Positions 45,755-52,471 of a DNA stretch of 64,000 bases are shown here, one piece after another; the stretch's first letter is position 1; each line of letters begins with the position of its first letter. Below the pieces are notes generated by a model. The model had not been told where the DNA came from. It searched no databases and was given only the letters and a program-made list of their open reading frames with translations. Source of the stretch: Chryseobacterium sp. G0201 (GTDB taxonomy: Bacteria > Bacteroidota > Bacteroidia > Flavobacteriales > Weeksellaceae); contig NZ_CP033917.1 in NCBI RefSeq assembly GCF_003815655.1, forward strand, positions 1,364,001-1,428,000. The letters run 5' to 3'. The translations under genes and the position numbers were made by a program.

Positions 45755-45850
45755 AAAACGGAAGAAAACTCCGGGTTGGGAAGCAGATGTTTCTCTTCCG
45801 TTTTTGAAGGTTCACTTCCCAAAAAATTTAGAAGCGCTTCAATTTTTTTT
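45755..45850 (+). ncRNA. Structured leader candidate with pseudoknot topology
   Basis: AAAACGGAAGA (45755-45765) pairs with TCTTCCGTTTT (45794-45804). TTGGGAAG (45776-45783) pairs with CTTCCCAA (45815-45822). The stems interleave with three 10-nt connectors. TTGAAG/CTTCAA (45804-45809, 45837-45842) followed by T8 could act as a terminator. An upstream -7-like CATCTTTG (45675-45682) would transcribe it toward the 45925 gene. No convincing coding gene fills 45541-45924. Confidence 0.4.
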
Positions 45851-45924
45851 AAACGTGTAAAACAATCTGCGATCTGTTTCGCAGGGAAGAACACGAATGC
45901 TTTAACAATAAATTTTTTGACAAA

Positions 45925-46134
45925 ATGATCCAGTTTATATTAATGCTATTAGGTTTAGCATTCTCAAATAATAACGCAAATACGACAACGTGTTATGATA
46001 ATAACGGAAACCCTGTAACAGTGCAAAACGGACCGAGTGATCCGGGGGGTGGCACAGGAACCGGAGAAGATGGCGGACCTGTAGGAGGAAATACAGGGCA
46101 AATACCTCCTCCATTTACCCCAACTAATCCTTAA
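45925..46134 (+). CDS. Small Gly/Pro-rich exported peptide
   Basis: A 69-residue product: a short hydrophobic N-terminus (IQFILMLLGLAFS) ending near ANT, then TTCYDNNGNPVTVQNGPSD, a Gly-rich run (PGGGTGTGEDGGPVGGNTG) and a Pro-rich end (QIPPPFTPTNP). It has one Cys. The signal-like start lacks basic residues. Similar Gly/Pro-rich small proteins next to TPR sensor kinases occur in Chryseobacterium; function unknown. A structured leader precedes it and a hairpin terminator follows, so it forms its own short transcript just before the kinase gene. Confidence 0.55.
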   Translation: MIQFILMLLGLAFSNNNANTTTCYDNNGNPVTVQNGPSDPGGGTGTGEDGGPVGGNTGQIPPPFTPTNP

Positions 46135-46138
46135 TATT

Positions 46139-46170
46139 AAAAAAGGCAGATTGTATAATCTGTCTTTTTT
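46139..46170 (+). terminator. Terminator between the small peptide and kinase genes
   Basis: AAAAGGCAGATT / AATCTGTCTTTT with one wobble pair and a T run, 26 nt before the kinase ATG. Confidence 0.7.
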
Positions 46171-46195
46171 CTTATATTGTACCAAAACTAATCTC

Positions 46196-47842
46196 ATGAA
46201 ATACACGCTATTGATTATTTTATTGATAGTCTTATTTTCCTGTAAAAAAGACAATAAAACAAAAGAATCAGAACTTTCCACCAACTCCTTTTTTGAAAAA
46301 GCAAAAGAGTATAGTAAAAAAAATATTACTGATTCGGCTTTTTATAATTTCAATTTAGCAAAGAATTCTTTTTTAGACAATAAAGATTCAATTGGTGCCG
46401 CAAGAGCTTTAGCTAACATGGCACAAATTCAAACAAGTAAAGGTGATTTTTTTGGATCAATCAAGACTTCACTAGAGTCAAATAAATTCCTTAAAGACGA
46501 AAAAGATGTTATTGTTACAAAAACATTAACATCAAATTATAATAATATGGCTATTGCATCTAATAATCTTAAGGTTTTTGACAGTGCATATATCTATTAT
46601 GAAAAAGCCTTAAGATATGTCGATAATAACGAAGATAAATATATATGCTATAATAATATTGGTGACGTTTTAATAAGTAAAGGAAATTTAAAACTTGCTA
46701 AAGAATATTTAAAAAAAGCCATTTTAACGGATAACAGTTCTAATTATTCAAGAGCAGTTAACAATTACGCGAAAGCTAAATATCTTTACGATAAAAACTA
46801 CAACCCATTACCTGAATTTTTCCAAGCACTAGAAATTCGAGAAAAGACAAATGACGAGTGGGGAAAAAATTCCAGCTTTGAAACCTTATCTGAATATTAT
46901 TTAAATAGAGATAAAAATCTATCCCTGAATTTTGCAAAAAAAATGCTTCAGTCTGCTATCAAAAATAAAAGTATTGATGACCAAATAATTGCTTTACAGA
47001 AAATTATAAAGTTAGATCCTAAAAATTATCTGGAAAACTTTCAAAGATTTGATTTTATTAGTGACAGTATTCAGACAGCAAGAAGTAGAGATAAAAATCA
47101 ATTTGCTGTCGTAAGGTATGATTTGGAAGCAAAAAATGCTGATAATCAAAAATTAAAATCAAAAAGTTTTAAACAAGATATTGGTATTTCCACTTTAGTA
47201 ATAATATTAATCGGTGGTTTATTCTGGTACAGAAAAAGAAAAAAACGCCTTCAACAAGAAAACGAATTAAAAATAAAAAACAACCAACTCAAGCTCTCCA
47301 AAAAAGTACACGATGTCGTTGCCAACGGCATTTATCAGGTAATAACCAAAATCGAAAATCAGGAAAATATTGATAAAAATGAAATGCTGGATGAGTTGGA
47401 ATTCGTCTATGAAAAATCAAGAGATATTTCTTATGAAAAAATAGATGCACAAGAAAAGGACGAAGATTTCAGCAAGAAAATATCAAAGCTTATCGCCACC
47501 TTTAAAAATGAAACAGTAAATACCTACGTCGCCGGAAATGATGAGACAATTTGGAAAGAGGTAAAACCATCAGCTCAGGAAGAGGTTTATCAGATTATTA
47601 GAGAGCTTTTGGTCAATATGAAAAAGCACAGTCAGGCGGACAGAGTTGTATTAAAATTTGAAAGAATAAATAATTTTATCACAATTCATTACACAGACAA
47701 TGGTGTAGGCATCTCTGGAGAATTAATTTATAAAAATGGGCTCACGAGTACGGTTTCCCGTATTGAGAATGTCCGCGGAGAAATTATTTTTGATACCGAA
47801 ATCGAAAAAGGATTGAAGATCACCATTTCATTTCCTATTTAA
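46196..47842 (+). CDS. TPR-containing sensor histidine kinase lipoprotein
   Basis: A 548-residue protein starting MKYTLLIILLIVLFSC; Cys16 is a probable lipidation site. TPR repeats fill about residues 35-270 (for example AYIYYEKALRYVDNNEDKYICYNNIGDVLISKG). One membrane helix is at about residue 328 (IGISTLVIILIGGLFWYRKRK). A HisKA_3-type dimerisation segment has the phospho-accepting His372 in LSKKVHDVVANG, and the HATPase domain has EEVYQIIRELLVNMKKHS (N box) and YTDNGVGISG (G1). The periplasmic TPR part is the likely sensor. The partner response regulator starts 12 nt downstream. The frame extends to 46151 but the lipoprotein start is clear. Confidence 0.88.
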   Translation: MKYTLLIILLIVLFSCKKDNKTKESELSTNSFFEKAKEYSKKNITDSAFYNFNLAKNSFLDNKDSIGAARALANMAQIQTSKGDFFGSIKTSLESNKFLKDEKDVIVTKTLTSNYNNMAIASNNLKVFDSAYIYYEKALRYVDNNEDKYICYNNIGDVLISKGNLKLAKEYLKKAILTDNSSNYSRAVNNYAKAKYLYDKNYNPLPEFFQALEIREKTNDEWGKNSSFETLSEYYLNRDKNLSLNFAKKMLQSAIKNKSIDDQIIALQKIIKLDPKNYLENFQRFDFISDSIQTARSRDKNQFAVVRYDLEAKNADNQKLKSKSFKQDIGISTLVIILIGGLFWYRKRKKRLQQENELKIKNNQLKLSKKVHDVVANGIYQVITKIENQENIDKNEMLDELEFVYEKSRDISYEKIDAQEKDEDFSKKISKLIATFKNETVNTYVAGNDETIWKEVKPSAQEEVYQIIRELLVNMKKHSQADRVVLKFERINNFITIHYTDNGVGISGELIYKNGLTSTVSRIENVRGEIIFDTEIEKGLKITISFPI

Positions 47843-47854
47843 AAAAAGAAAACA

Positions 47855-48520
47855 ATGTTCAAAAAAATTTTAATATCCGAAGACCACGAAAGCATCAGTA
47901 TTTCTGTACAAAAAACGCTTGAAGAATTGAATGTTCCAACTGTTGATTACGTCTCGTATTGTGATGATGCTTTAGCCAAAGTTCAAAAATCTATCCGCGA
48001 AAATGACACTTACGACCTCTTGATCACCGATCTTTATTACGAAGAAGATCATCGCCAACAAAACATTAAAGACGGAATAGAATTAGTGCGACAATTACGG
48101 GAAATTCAACCTTCATTAAATGTGATTGTTTTTTCCGCCGAGCACAGATCCGGAGTTATTGATTCTCTTTTCACAGAATCTAAAATTAACGGCTATGTTC
48201 GTAAGGCGAGAAATGACTCAAAAGAGTTAAAAAAAGCTATCGCATCCGTTTATGTTAATGAAAATTACTTGTCATTAGACCTTAAACAAGAGGTAAAAAA
48301 ACTGAATAATTATGAATTTTCTGCTTATGACATTACTTTAGTCTCTCTCCTATCACAGGGAGTTTTGCAAAAAAACATTCCGGTATATCTTCAAAATAAC
48401 GACATCAGACCTAACAGTTTAAGTAGTGTTGAAAAAAGATTAAACAGTTTAAAAGAAGCCTTAGAAGTCACCAGCAATGAGCAGTTGGTTGCTTTTTGTA
48501 AGGATTTGGGAATTATTTAA
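47855..48520 (+). CDS. Response regulator, LuxR/NarL-like
   Basis: A 221-residue regulator. The N-terminal receiver has the acidic pair ED in ILISEDHES, phospho-accepting Asp59 in LLITDLYYEED, and a later VFSAEHRSG/VRKARND region with the conserved Ser and Lys. The C-terminal 70 residues (LVSLLSQGVLQKNIPVYLQNNDIRPNSLSSVEKRLNSLKEAL) form a HTH of the LuxR type, though divergent: the usual KEIA-type motif reads QKNIPVYL. It is cotranscribed with the kinase gene and ends in a terminator. It is the obvious candidate to bind the palindromes at 45589 and 48580. Confidence 0.85.
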   Translation: MFKKILISEDHESISISVQKTLEELNVPTVDYVSYCDDALAKVQKSIRENDTYDLLITDLYYEEDHRQQNIKDGIELVRQLREIQPSLNVIVFSAEHRSGVIDSLFTESKINGYVRKARNDSKELKKAIASVYVNENYLSLDLKQEVKKLNNYEFSAYDITLVSLLSQGVLQKNIPVYLQNNDIRPNSLSSVEKRLNSLKEALEVTSNEQLVAFCKDLGII

Positions 48521-48545
48521 CGAGATTTCTAAAACATATTTTATC

Positions 48546-48575
48546 AAACCTTTCAATTTTTTTGGAAGGTTTTTT
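48546..48575 (+). terminator. Terminator of the kinase/regulator operon
   Basis: AAACCTTTC / GGAAGGTTT with one G-U pair, T-rich loop and T run, directly before the copy 2 palindrome. Confidence 0.65.
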
Positions 48576-48579
48576 CATT

Positions 48580-48595
48580 TTACGGATTCCCGTAA
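48580..48595. promoter_or_regulatory. Palindromic operator candidate, copy 2
   Basis: TTACGGATTCCCGTAA, centred 36.5 nt upstream of the last base of the -7 element at 48617-48624, close to -43.5 from the expected start site. This is a classical activator position. The promoter has no -33 TTG. Confidence 0.65.
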
Positions 48596-48616
48596 GGTTT
48601 GGTTTTTAAAGTGTTA

Positions 48617-48624
48617 TATTTTTG
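48617..48624 (+). promoter_or_regulatory. -7 element of the 48644 operon
   Basis: TATTTTTG, 19 nt before the ATG at 48644; it rules out the in-frame upstream start at 48599. Confidence 0.6.
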
Positions 48625-48643
48625 GAGTATTAAAATAAAAAAA

Positions 48644-48979
48644 ATGGGAAAATTTATTATTACAAAAAGAAGAAATGATGAATATCAATTCAATCTGAAA
48701 GCTGGAAATGACGAAACAATCTTAACAAGTGAAGGCTACAAAACCAAGGCAAATTGTAAAGCAGGAATTGATTCTGTAAAAATCAATGCTCCGTATGACC
48801 ATCGTTACGACAGAAGAACTGCAACAAATGGACAATACTATTTCAATTTAAAAGCAGGAAACGGTGAGATTATAGGAACTAGTGAAATGTACAACTCAAT
48901 CTTAGCCAGAGAAAACGGAATAGAATCCGTAAAAACAAATGCTCCAACTGCAGAAATTGTTGATCTAACCGGAGAATAA
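48644..48979 (+). CDS. DUF1508 (YegP-like) protein
   Basis: A 111-residue protein made of two tandem DUF1508 repeats of about 50 residues: GKFIITKRRNDEYQFNLKAG...GIDSVKINA and ATNGQYYFNLKAGNGEIIG...GIESVKTNA. YegP-like proteins are small, soluble, stable and of unknown function; in some bacteria they are stress-linked. It is the first gene of an apparent three-gene operon (18 and 28 nt spacing) behind the palindrome copy 2. Confidence 0.85.
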   Translation: MGKFIITKRRNDEYQFNLKAGNDETILTSEGYKTKANCKAGIDSVKINAPYDHRYDRRTATNGQYYFNLKAGNGEIIGTSEMYNSILARENGIESVKTNAPTAEIVDLTGE

Positions 48980-48997
48980 ATCTAAAACACTATAACT

Positions 48998-49378
48998 ATG
49001 GAAGCTCAAATTCAAAACGAAACCACATTCTATCAGGATAATTCTGTTACAGTTACACAATCCAGATATGTAACACATTCAAAAACTTATGCGATGAGAA
49101 ACATTTCTTCAGTTCATATTTTTGAAATTATTAAGAGTAAAAACAAAGCATTTTTCACGGCTCTTTTCGGGGTAATTTTTCTTTTTTCAAAAGATGTTTT
49201 TTGGGTGGGATTAATAATTATTGCTTTGGGAATTTGGTGGTTTGTTTCCATAAAAAATGAATATGCTGTAAGAATAAGCACCAATTCCGGAGAGGCTAAC
49301 AGTATTATTTCAAAGGATAGAAAATATATTCAAAAAATCGTAAATGCTCTGAATGACGCAATCGTTCATCGAGGATAA
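48998..49378 (+). CDS. Small membrane protein, DUF6232-like
   Basis: A 126-residue protein. The N-terminal ETTFYQDNSVTVTQSRYV...YAMRNISSVHI resembles DUF6232-type domains. Two close hydrophobic segments (AFFTALFGVIFLF, VFWVGLIIIALGIWWFV, about residues 50-85) form a hairpin in the membrane, followed by a polar cytosolic end. Function unknown. Middle gene of the palindrome-controlled operon. Confidence 0.65.
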   Translation: MEAQIQNETTFYQDNSVTVTQSRYVTHSKTYAMRNISSVHIFEIIKSKNKAFFTALFGVIFLFSKDVFWVGLIIIALGIWWFVSIKNEYAVRISTNSGEANSIISKDRKYIQKIVNALNDAIVHRG

Positions 49379-49406
49379 AATTATAAACTGTTTAAAACTA
49401 ATAACC

Positions 49407-49730
49407 ATGAAAAAAATCCTATTCACAAGCCTTTTAGGTTTAGGCTTATTATTACCTGCAAGCTTTACAGCATCAACAAATCGTACAACATCAACAACTG
49501 AATTTTCATCAAAAAAACCAAAGAAAAGCAAAAGTAGCAAGGTTAGAAAAAGCAGATCTAAAAGTTCAAGATCTTCTTATTCTAACAGCTCAAGATCATC
49601 TTACTCTCAAAGTAAAGGCTGTACTTATAACGGTAATTCATTAAATGTCGGATCAAGAGGAGGTTGCTATTATTATTCGGGAAGCAGTAAAGTGTATGTT
49701 GACAGATCATATTGCTCAGGGTGTAATTAA
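49407..49730 (+). CDS. Basic Ser-rich secreted protein with Cys-containing C-terminal domain
   Basis: A 107-residue protein with a clear signal peptide (MKKILFTSLLGLGLLLPASFTAS). A strongly basic Ser/Lys/Arg tract (KKPKKSKSSKVRKSRSKSS, then SSRSSYS repeats) follows, and then a compact C-terminal unit CTYNGNSLNVGSRGGCYYYSGSSKVYVDRSYCSGC with four cysteines. The GSRGGCYYY...YVDRSYC pattern resembles small basic-adaptor-like domains seen in flavobacterial exported proteins. It may bind anionic surfaces or nucleic acid; no function is known. The frame extends to 49353 but the signal-peptide Met is preferred. Confidence 0.65.
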   Translation: MKKILFTSLLGLGLLLPASFTASTNRTTSTTEFSSKKPKKSKSSKVRKSRSKSSRSSYSNSSRSSYSQSKGCTYNGNSLNVGSRGGCYYYSGSSKVYVDRSYCSGCN

Positions 49731-49775
49731 TCTCAAAAAATAACCATAAAAACACTCCATATATTTAATTATCAA

Positions 49776-49804
49776 AAAAAGCGAAGATTAATTTCTTCGC
49801 TTTT
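49776..49804. terminator. Bidirectional terminator
   Basis: AAAAAGCGAAGA / TCTTCGCTTTTC with a 6-nt loop between the convergent 49407 and 49807 genes. Confidence 0.7.
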
Positions 49805-49806
49805 CT

Positions 49807-50259
49807 TTATTTTCTGATCATTTCCGTGTGCGGAATGTCGTCTTCCAAATATTTTTTTCCGGTATCTTCAAAACCAAAATCTCCGTAGAATTTTAATAAA
49901 TAATCCTGTGCAGAAATTCTGACCTCAGAAGTATGATAACGGTTTTCTATTGTTTCAACAGCATACTGTATAAGCTGCTTACCCAAGCTTCTTCCTCTTC
50001 CTTTTTGCGTGGTTATAACGCGACCTAATGAAGTTTCTTCATATTTAATCCCTTTATCAAAAACTCGGCAGTATGCTAAAATTTCACCTTCTTCATCTTC
50101 TGCCCATACATGGATCGCCTGCTGATCATAGCCGTCGGCATCTAGATAAACACAGTTTTGCTCTACTACAAATACTTCGCTGCGAGCTTTAAGAAGATTA
50201 TATAATTCAGGAACTGTAAATTCCTCAAACGTTTTAATTTTCCAGATAATATTACTCAT
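49807..50259 (-). CDS. GNAT family N-acetyltransferase (ElaA-like)
   Basis: A 150-residue GNAT enzyme matching Ela[30 protein letters not shown] at the start, [13 protein letters not shown], then the acetyl-CoA loop region [24 protein letters not shown] and [16 protein letters not shown]. The acceptor substrate is unknown. It overlaps the upstream ysxC by 8 nt and is cotranscribed with it. Confidence 0.88.
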   Translation of the reverse strand: MSNIIWKIKTFEEFTVPELYNLLKARSEVFVVEQNCVYLDADGYDQQAIHVWAEDEEGEILAYCRVFDKGIKYEETSLGRVITTQKGRGRSLGKQLIQYAVETIENRYHTSEVRISAQDYLLKFYGDFGFEDTGKKYLEDDIPHTEMIRK

Positions 50260-50875
50260 CGAAATTTACACTGTTATTTTTTAAAAATTCATTGGTGGTT
50301 TGTATGAAATCCAGAATTTCGTCGCATCCTTCTTTCTTTTCAGCAGAAGTCACATATATTTCCGGAAGATCTTCCCAAGTCTTATAAAGCTCATTCCTGT
50401 AATCTTCTACATTTTTTATGGCGATATTCGGTTTCAGTTTATCAACTTTAGTGAAAACAATCGAAAACGGAACTCCGCTTTCACCACACCATTCAATAAA
50501 TTCAAGATCTATTTTCTGTGGACTGTGTCTTGAATCGATCAAGACAAAAAGATTCACAAGATTCTTTCTATTTAAAATATAATTATTAATCAGTTTCTCA
50601 AAATCCCTTCTCATCACTTTTGAAACCTTAGCATAACCATATCCCGGTAAATCAGTAAGATACCAGTCTTCATTTATGATAAAATGATTAATAAGCTGAG
50701 TTTTCCCTGGGGTTCCCGAAGTTTTCGCCAAATCTTTCCTGTTCAGCATTGCATTGATCAATGAAGATTTCCCAACATTTGATCTTCCTATAAAAGCATA
50801 TTCTGGGATCGTCGGTTCCGGACATTCCTGCCATTTTCCGCTACTCTTTACAAACTCTGCTGTTTTAATAACCAT
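50252..50875 (-). CDS. ysxC: Ribosome biogenesis GTP-binding protein
   Basis: A 207-residue EngB/YihA/YsxC GTPase. G1 is GRSNVGKSS (residues 30-38), switch I contains [15 protein letters not shown]3 is [12 protein letters not shown]4 is TKVDKLK, G5 TSAEKKEG. It assists assembly of the large ribosomal subunit. Standard length. Forms an operon with the ElaA-like acetyltransferase gene. Confidence 0.95.
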   Translation of the reverse strand: MVIKTAEFVKSSGKWQECPEPTIPEYAFIGRSNVGKSSLINAMLNRKDLAKTSGTPGKTQLINHFIINEDWYLTDLPGYGYAKVSKVMRRDFEKLINNYILNRKNLVNLFVLIDSRHSPQKIDLEFIEWCGESGVPFSIVFTKVDKLKPNIAIKNVEDYRNELYKTWEDLPEIYVTSAEKKEGCDEILDFIQTTNEFLKNNSVNFDE

Positions 50876-50897
50876 TTCTCGAATATTTTTTAGAAAA

Positions 50898-50930
50898 TTA
50901 AACCATTAAGAAAAGCTCTTAATGGTTTAA
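50898..50930 (-). terminator. Terminator of the alpha/beta hydrolase gene
   Basis: Perfect 13-bp arms TTAAACCATTAAG / CTTAATGGTTTAA with a 7-nt loop, downstream of the minus-strand hydrolase gene. Confidence 0.7.
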
Positions 50931-50940
50931 TCTATTTTTT

Positions 50941-51702
50941 TTAAACTTTATCTTTTAACCAACTGTAGAGAATCTCATTGAACTCGTCTGGTTTTTCCAT
51001 CATTGCTGCGTGTCCACATTTATCAATCCAGAACAGGTCTGAATTAGGGATAAATTTGTTCATATCAATCGCAACTTCCGGAGGTGTTACATTGTCCTGT
51101 TTTCCCCAGATCAAACAAGTCGGGGTTAAAATCTTAGGAAGATCATGCAACATATTGTGTTTGATGGCACTTCTTGCCAGCATTACGGTTTTTATTCCCT
51201 TCATTCTGTCATTCACCACCCCAAAAACCTCGTCTACAAGATCTTCAGTTGCCACAGCAGGGTCATAAAAAACCTCTTCAGTTTTCTTCCTTATATATGA
51301 TTTGTCATTTTTTCTTGGAAAACTGTCTCCGAATGTTCTTTCGTATAATCCGGAACTCCCGGTTAAAACCAAATTATTGACCAGATCCGGTCTTGCCAAA
51401 GTTAGTATAAGCCCAATGTGACCTCCCATTGAGTTTCCAACAATGGTTACAGGTCCTTCGATATGACTCTCTATAAACTTTATAATATATTTTGCTAATG
51501 TGGTAAGATTAGTATTGAGCACCGGTAAATCGTAGATCGGCAGTTGAGGTACATAGACCTTAAATCCTCTCTCTGAAAAAAAATTCACCATCTTATCGAA
51601 ATTGCTCAAACCACCCATTAAACCGTGCAATAACACTAATGGATGTCCTTCTCCCGCCTCTACAAAGGTATATTTCTTTTCTTTTTTTGTACTAAATATC
51701 AT
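50941..51702 (-). CDS. Alpha/beta hydrolase
   Basis: A 253-residue hydrolase. HPLVLLHGLMGG supplies the oxyanion region, the nucleophile elbow is VGNSMGGHIG (Ser in G-x-S-x-G), the acid is probably in LIWGKQDNVTPPEV, and the His is in DKCGHAAMMEKPDEF. Cytosolic; substrate unknown. The frame extends to 51747, but a minus-strand TATTTTTG element at 51725-51732 lies inside that extension, so the Met at 51702 is chosen. Confidence 0.85.
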   Translation of the reverse strand: MIFSTKKEKKYTFVEAGEGHPLVLLHGLMGGLSNFDKMVNFFSERGFKVYVPQLPIYDLPVLNTNLTTLAKYIIKFIESHIEGPVTIVGNSMGGHIGLILTLARPDLVNNLVLTGSSGLYERTFGDSFPRKNDKSYIRKKTEEVFYDPAVATEDLVDEVFGVVNDRMKGIKTVMLARSAIKHNMLHDLPKILTPTCLIWGKQDNVTPPEVAIDMNKFIPNSDLFWIDKCGHAAMMEKPDEFNEILYSWLKDKV

Positions 51703-51724
51703 AAAACGCCTTAATAAAGCCTTG

Positions 51725-51732
51725 CAAAAATA
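51725..51732 (-). promoter_or_regulatory. -7 element of the hydrolase gene
   Basis: Minus-strand TATTTTTG, 22 nt upstream of the chosen start. It decides the start codon. Confidence 0.55.
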
Positions 51733-51920
51733 CAAATTAAACCTCAAAAATATTTTGATATGCCTAATTTAAAATAAAAATAATATAATAAAACTCTTTT
51801 TAACTCTTTTTTTGAAAATCTCTTTACTATGGCCTGAATAACACAATCCGCAAAACTCAATATATCAATAACTTAAACCTATATTATTAAATCTTTAATA
51901 AAACTTATTAACATTAAGTC

Positions 51921-51950
51921 AAAAAGTGGGAAAAAGTGGGAAATATTGGA
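51921..51950 (+). promoter_or_regulatory. MraZ operator: three 10-bp direct repeats
   Basis: AAAAAGTGGG (51921-51930), AAAAAGTGGG (51931-51940) and the weaker AAATATTGGA (51941-51950) are in exact 10-bp register. MraZ of other bacteria binds tandem TGGG-type boxes upstream of its own gene. The array covers the -33 region, fitting autorepression. Confidence 0.75.
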
Positions 51951-51960
51951 AATTATTATA

Positions 51961-51968
51961 TAAATTTG
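51961..51968 (+). promoter_or_regulatory. Cell-wall cluster promoter, 6 nt from the mraZ ATG
   Basis: TAAATTTG fits TAnnTTTG. Only TCCCAA separates it from the mraZ ATG, so the transcript would be nearly leaderless. Confidence 0.55.
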
Positions 51969-51974
51969 TCCCAA

Positions 51975-52433
51975 ATGAAAAATTTCATTGGAACATATGA
52001 GTGTAAAATTGACGACAAAGGCCGTTTAAAAGTTCCTTCATCTCTGATCAAACAGATGGAAGACTTTGATGACAAGGCGTTTGTAGTCAAAAGATCTGTG
52101 TTCCAAACTTGTCTGGAAGTTTACCCTATGAATGCTTGGGATAAATTGATGGGCAAGATTAATAAATTAAACAGATTCATTAAAAAGAATGCTGATTTCA
52201 TTAGAATGTTTACGGCAGGAGTAAAAACTGTAGAATTGGACAATGCCGGTAGATTACAGATTTCAAAAGACCTGACGCATTTTGCAAATCTTCATAAAGA
52301 TATTGTGATTACCAGCGCCGGAGAATTATTTGAAATTTGGGACAAAGATGCTTACGAAAAAGTAATCTCTACCAACGAAGAAGATTTTGCAAGCCTTGCT
52401 GAAGACGTGATGGGCTCTTTAGATGAAGAATAA
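51975..52433 (+). CDS. mraZ: Transcriptional regulator MraZ
   Basis: A 152-residue MraZ beginning MKNFIGTYECKIDDKGRLKVPSSL, with two AbrB-like SpoVT folds. The second contains VELDNAGRLQISKDLTHFANL, the D-x-x-GR motif. It forms rings that bind tandem TGGG repeats and control the division and cell-wall operon. The ORF can be extended to 51936, but the promoter at 51961-51968 lies inside that extension and the family starts at this Met. First gene of the cluster. Confidence 0.93.
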   Translation: MKNFIGTYECKIDDKGRLKVPSSLIKQMEDFDDKAFVVKRSVFQTCLEVYPMNAWDKLMGKINKLNRFIKKNADFIRMFTAGVKTVELDNAGRLQISKDLTHFANLHKDIVITSAGELFEIWDKDAYEKVISTNEEDFASLAEDVMGSLDEE

Positions 52434-52471
52434 CCGCTAAATAATAAAAGCGACAAAAAACACAATTAAAC

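Noticed and set aside
45558..45894. Two minus-strand frames (45558-45815 and 45685-45894)
   Set aside because: Both run through the inverted repeats and have no recognisable domain or promoter; likely chance frames.
45635..45928. A 97-codon plus-strand frame whose stop overlaps the 45925 ATG as ATGA
   Set aside because: The promoter-like element at 45675 lies inside it, no later in-frame Met exists, the composition is not protein-like, and it covers the structured repeats.
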